64,000 nt of DNA, from NCBI GenBank assembly GCA_016508695.1, contig VNKQ01000010.1:1674001-1738000 (forward strand), in the 5' to 3' direction. Shown here piece after piece: positions 1 through 12,177 of the stretch. Position 1 is the stretch's first letter. Every line of letters starts with the position of its first letter. The notes under the pieces are model-generated. The model saw only the letters and a list, made by a program, of their open reading frames with translations. It searched no databases and was not told where the DNA came from. Origin of the DNA: Hyphodiscus hymeniophilus (taxonomy: Eukaryota; Ascomycota; Leotiomycetes; Helotiales; Hyphodiscaceae). Position numbers and translations under genes: made by a program.

Positions 1-2028
1 CTCGAAAGGCGGGGCTTCTGTCACCGCTTTGGCGGTTGCCGAACGATAGATGCCGTTTTTCTTGTGGGTGAAGCGGGTGATGAAAGCAGCGAGCTTATTG
101 CGCTGTGCGGTGAGATCAGCGTTCCTTTCTTGGGAGACCAGTTGCTTGGTCAGAATTATGTCATGGGCGCGGACTAGATTTCGGGAGAGCTCGAGAACGG
201 CGTTGGTGAGGTCTTGCTTCTCTGCGTTCGTGGCGCTTGTCTTTGAGGAGTCGCCATACGCCAGCAGAGAGCGGAGGTTGAGGTAAGAGGGATTGAGACG
301 TTCGATGGCTCTCATGATTTGCCTTCCTTTCTCGTACTTGTGTTTCGCATCTTGTTCATCCGACGGTTGCTTTTTGTTAAAAGCTGACACGGAGAAAGCG
401 ATGTCGAGATATTCGGTAAGTACCTTTGGGTCGGGACTAGTAGAGTTGGTTTGCATGATGTCTAGCACTTTGCCTGCATTGGCGAAGGCATGTTGATTGT
501 TTCCGTCTCGTCGGCAGGTAGACATTGCGATACGAAATGTTTTGACGTCCATGTACGAGGCAGGCATCTCGAGCAGAAGTTTGACCGTCGCAGTGCTTGC
601 TCTTGCTAAGCGTAGGACTCGAAGGTAGGCGTGGTAATTGTTCGCATCGGGGTCCACGGCGAATCGGTTAATCAGCATATCCCAATATGTGGACGCAGGC
701 CCACTTAGCCGTAGATCGAGGAGGGCTTCCATGACCAGTGACAGAGTATTTGGCCCCGGTTTCACGTATACGCCAGTTGATTTGGCGGCTAAGGTAAAAG
801 GGTTGGGCTCTTCGGCGCTGAGTTCGTCCTGAGGGATGGTGGTTAATCTGAGCTCATCTTGGGAAGCGAGAGGGAGTGGTTCGGCCTGGCCACTTCGATA
901 TTTAAGGAATGCGGCCTGGCGAGGGACATTCATGGTCTGTTCTACAAGAGAAAGAACATCGTCGACATCTTGCTCCACGCCCAAGAGCAAAATTCGGCCC
1001 ATGGAGCAAACAAGACTTTCGTCAATCATGAAGTCTCCTTGCCTCCAACGCTTGATTACATCGCTCCAGGAGCGCCGCGCATGTCTGTTTGCATCTTGTC
1101 GGATCTGCCGCCTCTGCACGACTGTAAGATCGCCCCGAAGCGAAGTAAAAGCGTGCGTGCGGATGGCATTCAAGACAATTGAGTATGTCACCATGTTCGG
1201 AGCACGGATTCCTTTTCCCGGCATGTGGTCAGAGATCGCGAACAGGGCCTCCATATCATCTGCTCTTGCACACATCTTCAGGATTGCATTCATGTGTATT
1301 GTGTTTGGCCTCACGGGAGCGTTGTCCGCGAGCATCGACGTATATATTGTAATGACTTTCGCAAGAGCTTGGGCCGGTAGAGGATGATCGGCGCAACCCC
1401 TGAAGATGATGGTATAGGTATATGCATCAGGAGTCTGGGCTCTCTTTTTCATCTGGAAGGCCATTAGATTACGCCTTTGTCAAGATTATGGAGAAACAAT
1501 TACTTCGTTATATGTCTTGATTGCCTCCCTCATCTTGTGCTTGCTCAACTGCCAGTCGATGAGATGATTCCAGCTCACAACACATTGTGTATCTTTGCTG
1601 GCAGCTCGTACAATAGCCAATGCACTCTCAAAATCATCCTCTCTCAGAGTCGTTCGCACGTGCTCGGCCAGCTTCAACGGGTCCTTCAGGTGCTTCAACT
1701 GACGTCTGAGCAAAGGATCATCTGCCTCTTTCTGCCGTTGCTTGTATATCGGTGTCTTCCCTCTGGATTCCAGCCATGTTTGCCGGGATTGAGATGTCGA
1801 CTCCTGGCCCTCTCTTCTCTTAAACGTGTCTGATAACTTTGGGCCTCCCTTCTCCAAGGTCTCAAATCGTGCAGGATAAGGTTGTCGATCGACGGTGGTA
1901 TGAAGGCTTCTTGGGGATTGTCGTTGTGTATTCCGGGCAAATGTAGCTCGAGGTAACGTAGAGGCAATTGCAGAATCTCCTATGAGAGTCTGCAGACAAC
2001 GCCTCATGCAATTGTGGCAAGTCAACAT
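1..2028 (-). CDS. PPR-type helical-repeat protein, probably mitochondrial (3' end cut off by window edge)
   Basis: Two exons are visible: 1504-2028 and 1-1452, joined in phase across a 51-nt intron (1453-1503, donor GTAATT, acceptor CCAG). At least 659 residues are encoded and no stop is reached before the window edge. The first ~60 residues are rich in Arg/Ser/Thr and poor in acids, like a mitochondrial presequence. After the intron come ~35-residue helical units with pentatricopeptide-like cores such as PDAYTYTIIFRGC, RPNTIHMNAILKMC and APNMVTYSIVLNAI. PPR proteins of this kind in fungi bind organellar RNA and act in mitochondrial RNA stability, processing or translation; which of these applies here cannot be read from the sequence. 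The gene is divergent from POL1 with 258 nt between start codons. The call as a PPR protein is fairly sure, the exact orthologue is not. Confidence 0.7.
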
Positions 2029-2286
2029 TGCTGGTGTTGATGAAGCGCAAAGTTGAGGTCTTATAAACTTTCTTTGATCCGGTCGTCGGGACAGGGGTCG
2101 GATCTTTCAAGGTTGGACCGAGAATTTACAAGGGTTCACGTACTTTCGTGGCTCGCGCGCGTCTCTCCCAACCACCACATACCTACACTCTACTCTCAAA
2201 GCTGTCTACTTATTCACGCCCTCCAACTTTACCTTTCCGTCTTGAACAAAGCATGTTATAACACAAACTCAATTGTGCAGCTCAAT
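2029..2286. promoter_or_regulatory. Shared divergent promoter of the PPR gene and POL1
   Basis: Only 258 nt separate the two start codons. The segment holds a CGCGCGCG run at 2154-2161, which resembles the CGCG core of MBF/MCB-type G1/S elements that often control replication genes such as POL1. That link is inference from one short motif. Confidence 0.4.
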
Positions 2287-5200
2287 ATGTCGAAAGCAGC
2301 TTCTGCACGTAATAAGTTCGCGGAACTACGCGCCCTTCGTGCCTCGGGCAAAAAGCGTCTTGACAGCTACCAAGTCCACCAAGAAGAGGATTTGTATGAG
2401 GAAGTGGATGAGGATGGCTACAAGAAAGTCGTCCGTGAGCGATTGAACCAAGATGATTTCGTAATTGACGACAATGGCGAAGGGTACGCAGATGACGGGC
2501 GTGAGGAATGGGATCGAAGACCAGGATACGACACAGAGAGTGAGGAAGACCTGCCTACGAAGGGCAAGTCTGGGAAAGCTAGTAAGCTGGAGTGGATGGG
2601 TATTGTGAAGGTCAGCTAACATCGTTCCAGTCAAGAGGAAACGCGAGGAAGACAAAGCCAAGCAGGAGTCGATGGATAAAGGTATTAGCAACTACTTCAC
2701 CAAAGGATCTGTTGTTGCCCAGCCCAAAGCAAAGGTCTGTTGTCCAGATGCAGTCTGAAGAATGCCTTACTGATTACTCATATAGCCGGTCAAAACTAAA
2801 GAAGACGACGACTTTTTGGCAAATTTGCTCGGAGACGTTGAGACCAATATCCCTCGACCAACTCTACCCTCAAAATCGAACCGACTGCAGGACAAACGAA
2901 GAGCTCGCGCCCTGTCCCCTTCGGCTGACGAATCGAGGAGAAATGTCAAGAAGGCGAAAGTCGCAGATAGCAGAACTCCGACAACACCACCAGTCGATGA
3001 AGACTACGGTGATGATAACTTCATGAATGGAATTGATGATGATATGGATCCACAGCCATCTTCGCCTGTGGCAAAAGCTGTCAAGAGAAAGTCGCATATC
3101 ACTGTAAAGGCCGAGGACGAAGATGAGGAGGATATGATGGAAATTGCTCAAGCCGACGGTATTATGACCACGAGCGTCAACATGTCCGGGACGCGTCCAT
3201 TGCCAAAGATGAAGAAGGCCGAGTCTTACCCCACGCCCGTGAGCTCTTCTCCCACCCGACCCTCGAATCAGAACATCGACGCATCTGCCTGGAATGATGT
3301 AACGGACAAATTGAACGTCTTGAACAGCAGTCAATCTGCTGAAACAACGAGTTTCGGGAAGCTTGATCACAAGGATGCCATCGAAGAAGATGGCAGTCTG
3401 CGAATGTTCTGGACTGATTACACCGAAGTCAATGGTAGCCTGTGCCTCTTCGGAAAGGTCCAAGACAAGCGATCCGGTGCATTCGTCAGTTGTTTCATAA
3501 AAATAGACAATATATTGCGGAAGCTGTTCTTCCTCCCTCGAGAACATCGCCAGAAACACGGCAGAAACACCACGGACGAGGTTGAGATGAAGGACGTGTA
3601 CGAGGAGGTAGATGAGTTGATGGGCAAAATGAAAGTTGGGATGCACAAAATCAAACCTTGTACAAGAAAGTACGCCTTTGAGCTCCCAGACGTACCGAAG
3701 GAAGGGGAGTATCTCAAACTCCTCTATCCTTACTCGAAACCCCAACTTCCTGCGGACCACCATACTGGTGCAACCTTCTCTCATGTATTCGGTACAAACA
3801 CCCCTCTTTTCGAGCAATTTGTGTTGTGGAAGAACCTGATGGGTCCTTGCTGGCTACGGATCGAAGATGCCGAATTCGGGGTCATCAATAATGCCTCCCA
3901 TTGCAAACTTGAAGTACAAGTCTCCAAGCCAGGTCTCATTACCCCGCTCAGCGAGGATAATCTCGAAGCGCCGCCCTTGACCATGATGAGCATTGCCATG
4001 CGAACTACATTGAATGTCAAGGACAATAAGCAGGAGGTACTCGCAATCAGTGCTCGAATCTATCAAAACATCTCGCTCACTGATACGACTTCCCCGGAGA
4101 AGCTTCCTTGCCAGACTTTCACAGTTATTCGACCTGTTGGATCCAATTTCCCAATCGGATTTGATGGGCAAGTGAAAGCTCGAGCCAAGGGACTTGTGAA
4201 ATTGGTCAAGCAGGAACAGGAGATTCTAAGTTTCTTTCTGGCAAAGCTTAATGCCGTGGATCCGGACGTCTTAGTTGGCCATCAACTGGAAGGTGTCGAT
4301 TTCAGCATATTAATGAGCAGGTTTCAGGCCAAGAAGACCCCTCAATGGTCTCGCATAGGCCGAATGAGACGTACGCAATGGCCAAGCACGATGGGCAAGA
4401 TGGGTGGAAACTTCTTCGCGGAACGATCTTTGATCTCTGGACGCCTCTTGTGTGATCTGGCCAATGATGCCGGAAAGTCAACGATGACGAAATGTACTTC
4501 TTGGAGTCTCACGGAAATGTGCAGTCTCTACTTGGGAGGAACAAATCGGCGTGAATTCAACAACGAGGAAGCGCTCAAGACCTGGGCAACCTCAAAGGAT
4601 GGGCTGATGGACTACATCAGCCACTCTGAAGCCGATACATTCTTCATTGCAGCTTTAGCCCTGAAGGTCCAGATGCTGCCGTTGACAAAGGTTCTCACCA
4701 ATCTTGCTGGAAACTCCTGGGCTAGGACTTTGACAGGTACTCGCGCTGAACGAAATGAGTACATTCTGCTCCACGAATTTCACCGCAACAAATATATCTG
4801 CCCGGATAAAGCGGTTTTCAAGGGAAAACAACAAGTAGAAGAAGAGAATCTCGACGAGGAGAGTGGGGACGTAAAAAAGAAGGACAAGTATAAGGGTGGT
4901 CTTGTATTCGAGCCCGAAAAGGGTCTCTATGACAAGTTCGTCCTGGTGATGGATTTCAATTCGCTGTACCCCAGTATCATCCAGGAGTTCAATATCTGTT
5001 TCACGACAGTCGACAGAACACAATTGGTAAGTCATGCCTGGTCAGAAGCATCCTTTGTACTAACGTGACATAGTCCGACGACGAGGATAGAGTACCCGAA
5101 GTACCAGCTGATCAGGACATGGGTGTCTTACCAAGACTCATCGCGACTCTTGTCAGCCGGCGTCGTCAAGTCAAGAGTCTGATGAAAGACAAAGCTGCAA

Positions 5201-6816
5201 CCGTTGAGCAATTAGCGACCTGGGATATCAAACAACTGGCTCTCAAGCTCACTGCTAACTCTATGTACGGCTGTTTGGGATACACCAAATCCAGATTCTA
5301 TGCTAGGCCTCTGGCCGTTCTCACAACATACAAGGGTCGTGAAATTCTTAGGAGTACCAAGGACCTGGCCGAGAGCAATTCTCTCCAAGTCATTTATGGA
5401 GATACTGATTCGGTCATGATCAACGCCAATGTGGACAACGTCGAGGATGCCATGAAAGTCGGAAATGAGTTCAAGAGAGCTGTCAATGAAAGATATAAGC
5501 TTCTCGAAATCGATATCGACAACGTCTTTAGACGCATCCTGCTCCAAGCCAAGAAGAAATATGCTGCTATCAATCTGGTGCAGGTTGATGGGAAATATGT
5601 CGACAAGATGGAAGTCAAGGGTCTCGACATGAAGCGCAGAGAATACTGCAACTTATCCAAAGAGGTTTCCTCGAAGCTGTTGAACGAGATTCTTTCGGGT
5701 GACGATTCCGAAGTTGTCATCGCCCGTATCCACGAGTATCTTCGTGAAATCTCAACCAAGATGCGTGAAGATGCTGTCCCACTTCGGAAATACACGATTT
5801 TCACAAAGCTTGGAAAGGCACCAAAGGACTATCCTAACGCAGATAGCATGCCGCAGGTACAAGTAGCGCTTCGTGACCTGTCCCGAGGGCTTACCGTACG
5901 AAAGGATGACGTTATTCCCTATATTGTCACCGGTGATGGAAAGACATCTGAAGGCCCAGCAAAGCGATCCTACAGACCTGACGATGTGGAGAAGACCGAT
6001 TCTGGACTTAAGCCCGATGTTGAGTGGTACTTGTACAAGCAGATCTTCCCACCCGTTGAACGTCTTTGCGCCAATATATCTGGCACCGACACCGTTCGTC
6101 TCGCCGAATGCCTAGGTCTTGATATCCGCAAGTACAGTATCAGCAGTCATGCTAATAATGGCGGCACCGAGACCGAGATTCATCCATTGGAGAGTCAGAT
6201 TGATGATGAAGTACGCTTCAAGGATGCGTTCCGCTTGACGCTTCGCTGCAGATCTTGCAAAGCTTCATTCGCATTCGAAGGTCTTCAAGGGGGCATGGAT
6301 ATGTGCTCGCCCGCTGGCATCACCTGCCGTTGTGGTCATGTTCTCTCGACGCTTTCTGTCATGGCCCAGCTTGAGCACCAGATCCGACAACAGACTAGCA
6401 AGTACTACGAAGGGTGGCTGGTTTGTGATGACCAGGCTTGTGGCAATCGAACTAGACAGATGAGCGTGTATGGTCATCGATGCCTAGGTCCTAGGGGTCT
6501 TGGACAGGGATGTTTGGGGAAGATGCATTACGAGTATACGGAGAAAATGATGTACAACCAACTCTTGTACTTCGCTACCTTGTTCGATGTAGAAAAGGCG
6601 AAGAACACTGTCAAGGGAACAGAGAAGGGTAGGCACACTTCCATGCACTCTATCAATCGAGCTAACTCTTCTGTAGAACTTGTATCTGCACTCGCAGAGC
6701 ATAACCGTATCAGATTTGGAACATTGAAGGGGATTGTAGAAAAGTATTTGGACAAATGTGGTAGACAATGGGTTGCAATGGATTCTCTGTTTGGGAAGCT
6801 GGGTTTCACTGCTTGA
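2287..6816 (+). CDS. POL1: DNA polymerase alpha catalytic subunit
   Basis: This is the catalytic subunit of the polymerase alpha-primase complex, which extends RNA primers at replication origins and on Okazaki fragments in the nucleus. Exons are 2287-2581, 2631-2734, 2786-5026, 5074-6628 and 6677-6816 (introns 49, 51, 47 and 48 nt), giving 1444 residues, close to yeast Pol1 (1468). The last intron is a multiple of three and open, so it could be read through. The start ATG leads into the acidic p180 N-terminal segment. B-family motifs are intact: motif A DFNSLYPSI near D856, motif B KLTANSMYG near K938, and motif C YGDTDS with D990/D992. The exonuclease-like region (GHQLEGVDFSIL) lacks the usual acidic catalytic set, as expected for alpha. 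C-terminal CxxC pairs from about C1272 form the zinc/iron-sulfur modules that bind the B subunit. The gene is divergent from the PPR gene. Confidence 0.97.
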
Positions 6817-7130
6817 GTAATGATACACATTGAGGCGTTGGAAAGGAGTATGGTAGGGCATTTATAGGATATCATGAATTACAATTGAACCGCTAAATTT
6901 AAATGATAGTCTTGCTTGAGATCAGTTGAGAGTGTTTATCTGTGACCCCGCGTTGCCGCTTTAAGAAAGTGTTATTCACGGTGGGGTTAAATTTTTGTGC
7001 CGAGTTTCGCGATGCGATATCATTCTCGACAGCAACCATCGAACCGCGTACTTGTATATAACTTTCTCTTTTACCACTTCGCGTCGCTGGTTGTCCCTTG
7101 AGACCTGATTGACACAAATAAGCCGCCAAG
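6817..7130. other. Intergenic: POL1 3' flank and RBG1 promoter
   Basis: 314 nt between two same-strand genes. I see no further gene here; it presumably carries the POL1 polyadenylation region and the RBG1 promoter. Confidence 0.5.
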
Positions 7131-8573
7131 ATGGTGAACATAACGGAAAAGATCAAAGAGTAAGTTCCCACCGCGGATTTGATAAGAGAGACTAATCATC
7201 ATTTAGCATTGAGGAGGAGATGAGAAAGACTCAAAGTATGTTCTTGACCCAGAAACTCTAATCCTATACACAGTTACGGCTGTACTGGACACATATTGAC
7301 TGTTTCACTGCCAGAAAACAAAGCAACTGGTAGGTTCTCCTCCGTCACGAGACCACGTGATATCACTGACCTCCTACAGAATATCATTTGGGTCTCCTAA
7401 AAGGGTTTGTCCTCCTCCCACGTTGAGATCATCCATCTCTAACATCGTCAGAAAACTCGCCCGTTACCGTGCCCAACTCCTTGAGCCAGGTCCCGGCGCA
7501 GGTGGCGGAGGGGGAGCCGGATTCGACGTCTCCAAATCAGGCGACGCTCGAATCGCACTGGTCGGCTTCCCATCCGTGGGAAAGTCAACCTTCCTCTCGA
7601 AGATCACCAAGACGAAATCTGAAGTCGCCGCCTACTCCTTCACCACTCTCACCGCCATCCCGGGCGTGCTGGAGTATGGGGGAGCCGAGATCCAGATCCT
7701 GGATTTGCCGGGTATCATCGAGGGGGCTGCTGAGGGCAAGGGTAGGGGGAGACAGGTCATCAGTGCGGCGAAGACGAGTGATCTGATTCTCATGATCCTG
7801 GATGCTACGAAGAAGGCGGAGCAGAGGGCCTTACTGGAGGCGGAACTGGAGGCTGTGGGCATTAGGTTGAATAGAGAACCGCCGTGCGTATATTCCCTTC
7901 ATCCATCTCACCCGCCCAAAGCGACAACATGCTCCTCCATAAAGCACAAATATAGTCTGAGGAGTTGCAATTGCTAACAAAGGCACAGAAACATTTACCT
8001 AAAGCCCAAGACCGCGGGCGGGATGAAGATCACCTTCCAGAACCCCCGAAGCACCTCGACCAGAAGATGGTCTACAACATCCTGCGCGACTACAAGATCC
8101 TCAACTGCGAGGTGCTGGTGCGCGACGAAAACGTCACCGTGGACGACCTGATCGACGTGATCATGCGCGACCACCGCAAGTACATCAAGTGCCTGTACGT
8201 GTACAACAAGATCGACTCGGTGTCGCTCGACTTCCTGGACCGGCTGGCCCGCGAGCCCAACACGTGCGTCATGAGCTGCGAGCTTGACCTCGGCATCGGC
8301 GACGTGGTCGAGCGGTGCTGGGAGGAGCTGAGGCTGATCAGGGTCTATACGAAGCGCAAGGGCGTCGATCCGGATTTCGGGGAGGCGTTGATCGTTAGGA
8401 GTAGGAGTACGGTGGAGGATGTCTGTGATCAGATCCATCGGTCGTTGAAGGAGACGTTCAAGTATGCTTTGGTTTGGGGGGCGAGTGCGAGGCATGTGCC
8501 GCAGAGGGTGGGCTTGGGTCATATGGTTGCCGATGAGGATGTTATCAGCATCGTTAGTGCGTTCAGGGCGTGA
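7131..8573 (+). CDS. RBG1: Developmentally regulated GTP-binding protein (Rbg1/DRG1), one base short
   Basis: Conserved cytosolic GTPase that associates with translating ribosomes. Exons: 7131-7159, 7207-7235, 7315-7329, 7380-7404, 7452-7883 and 7989-8573, giving the expected N-terminus MVNITEKIKDIEEEM and P-loop GFPSVGKST, DLPGIIEGA (G3), NKID (G4) and a C-terminal TGS domain. The summed exons are 1115 nt, one short of a multiple of three. The reading frame changes in a run of five C at 8043-8047: before it the sequence reads like the family (PNIYLKPK...GGMKITFQN), after it (PPKHLDQKMVYN) it fits only in the next frame. A sixth C would give an intact 371-residue protein. A donor 4 nt downstream (GTATAT at 7888) also restores the frame but replaces about 20 conserved residues. 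Probably a sequencing indel, possibly a real mutation. Confidence 0.9.
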
Positions 8574-8966
8574 GGGAGGAGTGGGAGATGGGTTGTTCTT
8601 TGGATGTGCTTTCAATACGAAGATGGTCACTGATCTCACGTGTGGTCTCATGGAATACAGGCAGAGAATAGAAAGGTCATCGATTGCGCAGCGATCAGTA
8701 TCCAGCATAAGAATACCTGCATCATGTTTGCTTGCGCCCACTTAACTCCATTACCCAATGCCATTGATCTCCCCAAGCCCTTCCGTCATCGCCAACCATC
8801 ATGGTCTATGTCTATCGATACTAAAGGCTTGTTGTTCGTTCCGTCGAAGTTTCGTTGTGAAAGAAGAAAAAGGTTGTAATGATCGTCGTCGTCCGTCGGT
8901 CCTAATCATACAACCACCAATATCTCTCTGATCCTCTCATGATTCCGCAGAAGCGTAGGAGTCTAA
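8574..8966. other. Intergenic between convergent RBG1 and Spo12-like gene
   Basis: 393 nt of 3' flank for both neighbours. No gene or repeat seen. Confidence 0.5.
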
Positions 8967-9466
8967 CTATTGACCATTCATCTCCTGATCCCCAACCTCC
9001 TTCTTCTCAGGAACCGGAGCTCTATCACCGAACATCGCACCGCCCGCGCCGAGGTTCTTCGAGGACGTCTTCGCAAAGAGGGATTTCGGCTTCGCTCTAT
9101 CGGATCCCCCATTAGCAAGCATCCCACACCCATCTCTAGCGATCGCCCAGACTTACTTTCCAACCTGCTTGCTCCTATACGCGCTCAGCTTCGCAGTGCA
9201 AGGCGACATGATGGTGTCGGAGGGCGAGATGTAGGTTTGTTTGCCTCTGCGATGTTATCAGTTTCCGGTTCTCTCTTGGTATGACAAGGAAAGGAAGAAA
9301 GGCTGGAATTGGGTGGTCAAGTAAAGACGTACTGGCTCTCCTCAAGCTTGCTCTGCAGCACCTGGCGATGGTACTCCATGCTCTTGACCTCGGGCTTTGC
9401 GTCGACGGCAGGCTGTTGCGCGGCCGCGGCGTTGATGTCTCTGTCTGCGAGGACGGTTGAGGACAT
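8967..9466 (-). CDS. Spo12-like mitotic-exit protein
   Basis: Three exons, 9333-9466, 9157-9246 and 8967-9096 (introns 86 and 60 nt), encode 117 residues. The central motif YISPSDTIMSPCTAKLSAYR matches the short conserved signature I know for the fungal Spo12/Bns1 family, in which paired SP sites are phosphorylated by CDK. The first exon ends in a short helical stretch (SMEYHRQVLQSKLEES) and the C-terminal exon is basic then polar (AKPKSLFAKTSSKNL). Spo12 works in the FEAR network that releases Cdc14 in anaphase in yeast; a similar nuclear role here is inferred. No single exon is long enough to stand out, so the gene is easily missed. The family assignment rests on memory of the motif. Confidence 0.7.
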
Positions 9467-9948
9467 ATTGACTGGGTTGTGTTGGGGTTGTTCGGGGTGA
9501 TGCGAGGTTTTCTGAGGTAGAGTCTGGGAGTGAGGTTGGCTGTGCTTTTGTGTTGCGGTTTACAACATTCCGATGAGGTTCCCAACGGGGTTGTAAATAA
9601 AAATCGCCCGCCCTTGGCAACCGCACAGCAACGGGGAATGATGGAGATCAGTCGAGGCGAGTGACGCAGGTGTGACTCTTTGTTATAGTCACTCCACTAT
9701 TTTGCATTCAAGAGTTTCATACGAAGTGATATTTCTTATTTTGTCTGGACTCAAAGGTTCTGTATTTCCATATCTGAGGTGTTGGGATCAGATATCGTGG
9801 ACTGCTCTCCATCCGATCATGTCGAGCTTATCAATCGTCTGCACGTTGTCTCACCATTTTCTACTTTAACCATCTGTGGCTCTCATTGACACGCAGTGAT
9901 CCATTTTTTATCCAGCTACATGATAGAGATTACACCAATGCCACCCCC
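9467..9948. other. Intergenic: Spo12-like promoter and 3' flank of the acyl-CoA dehydrogenase
   Basis: 482 nt between two minus-strand genes. No additional gene seen. Confidence 0.5.
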
Positions 9949-11537
9949 TTACAAACGTGCCTTGATGTTGTCACCCGGTTGCGCAAGCTTAACCTTATAC
10001 TGAGCAAGCAATTGTTCCGTCAATTTCTGCTGCTTCAAGATATTCGCCGTGACTTCCGCACCCCTCTTATTCTCGTTACGACCCATTTGTTGCAAATGAA
10101 CCTCATCAGGTCCATCCGCTAATCTCAGTGTTCGGATACCCGCCCACATGTTGGCAAGAGGTGTGTCCTGGCAGACACCCGCACCACCGAAAGACTGTAC
10201 AGCACGGTCGATGACTGTGAGTGCCATTTGAGGGACTAGGACCTTGGCCTCGGCGATCTCTTTCAAAGCACCCTTGGCGCCGAAATCGTCGATCTTGATC
10301 GCGGCATTGAGAACGATGAGGCGGGCAGCATCAATCTCAATGCGTGATTTGGCGACCCATTCGAGGATTACGCCGTGCTCCTTGAGTTGTTTCTTGAAAG
10401 GGGTTTTCTTGGGGTCGTTGATGCGCATGAGCATCCATTCGAGAGCTTTCTCGGCCTGGATCCGGTCAGTATGGAGAATTAAGAGAGGATAATGATGCTT
10501 ACAGCTCCAATAGCACGCATAGCGTGGTGAATACGGCCAGGTCCAAGACGACCCTGGATAATTTCAAAACCACGGCCAGGTCCAAGAACCATGTTGCTGG
10601 CTGGGATTCTAACGTTTTCGAAAAGCAATTGACCGTGTCCGTGGGGAGCGTCATCGTAGCCGTAGACCGAAAGCATCCGCTTGATTGTAATACCCTTGGT
10701 GTTGGCCGGGACGAGAATCACCGACTGTTGTTTGTACGGGTCCTTATTCCCAGGATCGCTCTTAGCCATCACGATGTAGATCTGACACCTTGGGTCACCA
10801 GCTCCACTTGACCACCATTTCTACTTCAATCAGAACTGTCCAAACTCCATCAAGGGCAAACATACCTGACCGTTCAGAACCCAGTCATTACCGTCCTTCT
10901 TCATGCTCATCTGAATATTCGTAGCATCACTCGACGCGATATCCGGCTCCGTCATCAAGAACGCAGAGCGAATCTTGCCCTCCATCAACGGCTTCAACCA
11001 TTGCGCCTTCTGCGCATCGTTCCCGTACTTGGCCAGCACCTCCATGTTACCCGTATCCGGGGCGGCGCAATTCACAGCCTCGGAGGCAACCTTGGACTTC
11101 CCAAGCCACTCTGCCATCAGACCGTACTCGAGATTCGTGAAGCCGGGCGACTCCTTGTAGTGGCCTTTGGGGAGGAACATGTTCCAGAGACCGAGCTTCT
11201 TGGCTTCCTCCTTGAGGTCTTCGATCACGGACGGATGGGTGTCCCATCTGCTGGGGGCGCTGGCGACCTGGGCTGAAACTATGGGGTCGCATCTTGGGGT
11301 TGTCAGCTGTTGGTCTGGGTAGATGTCAAATGAGGGGCGACTTGGAGCGTCTGGTGTATGTAGGGGACAGGACAACGTACGGAATGCATCTCTCCTCGAC
11401 GAACTTCCTGACTATATCAAGAGTCTTCTTCGCCTTGTCGCTGACCCTGTTGGCCGCCTTTCGTACAATTAGTGCTGGAAGACGAGAGTAAGCAGAAGAG
11501 TAGATGGACGTACAATAATAGGGATTTTATCCGACAT
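9949..11537 (-). CDS. Acyl-CoA dehydrogenase, ACAD10/11-like, putatively peroxisomal
   Basis: FAD enzyme that introduces the alpha-beta double bond into acyl-CoA in fatty-acid beta-oxidation. Exons: 11514-11537, 11381-11457, 10866-11292, 10503-10820 and 9949-10455; introns of 56, 88, 45 and 47 nt; 450 residues, normal for a stand-alone ACAD domain. Visible landmarks are MTEPDIASSDATNI in the middle domain, KWWSSGAGDPRC at the exon 3/4 join, the RLGPGRIHHAMRAIG helix and the C-terminal QSFGGAGVCQDTPLA region. Similarity is to the ACAD10/11 branch that uses long or unusual acyl chains. The protein ends in ARL, which fits the PTS1 consensus, and there is no obvious mitochondrial presequence, so peroxisomal location is inferred. 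The short first exon (MSDKIPII) was chosen because it is the only ATG that splices in phase into the conserved AANRVSDKAKK segment. Confidence 0.92.
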
Positions 11538-12177
11538 GATATGCGACGATGTGTAAATACAAATGCTAGATATAGAAGAAGAGACTCAATGACACGGATA
11601 CCAAGATCTCAATTGACAAAGTTTGGTGTTGACGAGAAAAAGATCATCGTTCAGGACATTGGATGTTAGCTCGTCCCATACCCCAAGCTTTCCCCACGGT
11701 TAGTTGCCTCGTACCGTAGCCGAAGTGGTTTGAAGGCGTGCCGAGGCAAAAGACCCCCCTTTTCACTACCACATTTATGTATACCACCGTATGTTATATC
11801 TGTCGGACAATTTTCAACGTCGGCTCGGTTTCCATTCATCTCCAGAAATGTACTTTCGGTACACCGAGGTAATCGGACAGAATCTTCATATCCTATGAAT
11901 CAAGCTGTATGTAAACATTCGTTCTTTTGTACTGCAGGCTTCTGTTTACTCGTACTACGGAAACCATTTTCCGCGCGAAGCGGCAACACTCGAATAGGGG
12001 ACAGAGTGATATGAAGAATAAGATCAACGATTGATTATGCTTTCTACTACCTTACGCATGAGCCCCCAAGATCCTTTCAGATCTCGACCCTCTCACTCTC
12101 TAGAATCACTTCTATTCTCCATTCTTTCCCATCAAATGCTCCTCTCAAGTGTCCATCTACCTGTACCCAACCTGTGA
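11538..12177. other. Intergenic: acyl-CoA dehydrogenase promoter
   Basis: 640 nt. It should contain the promoter of the minus-strand dehydrogenase and the 3' flank of the secreted-protein gene. No gene or repeat seen. Confidence 0.4.

Noticed and set aside
2870..3817. 315-codon minus-strand frame opposite POL1
   Set aside because: Antisense shadow of a confirmed POL1 exon.
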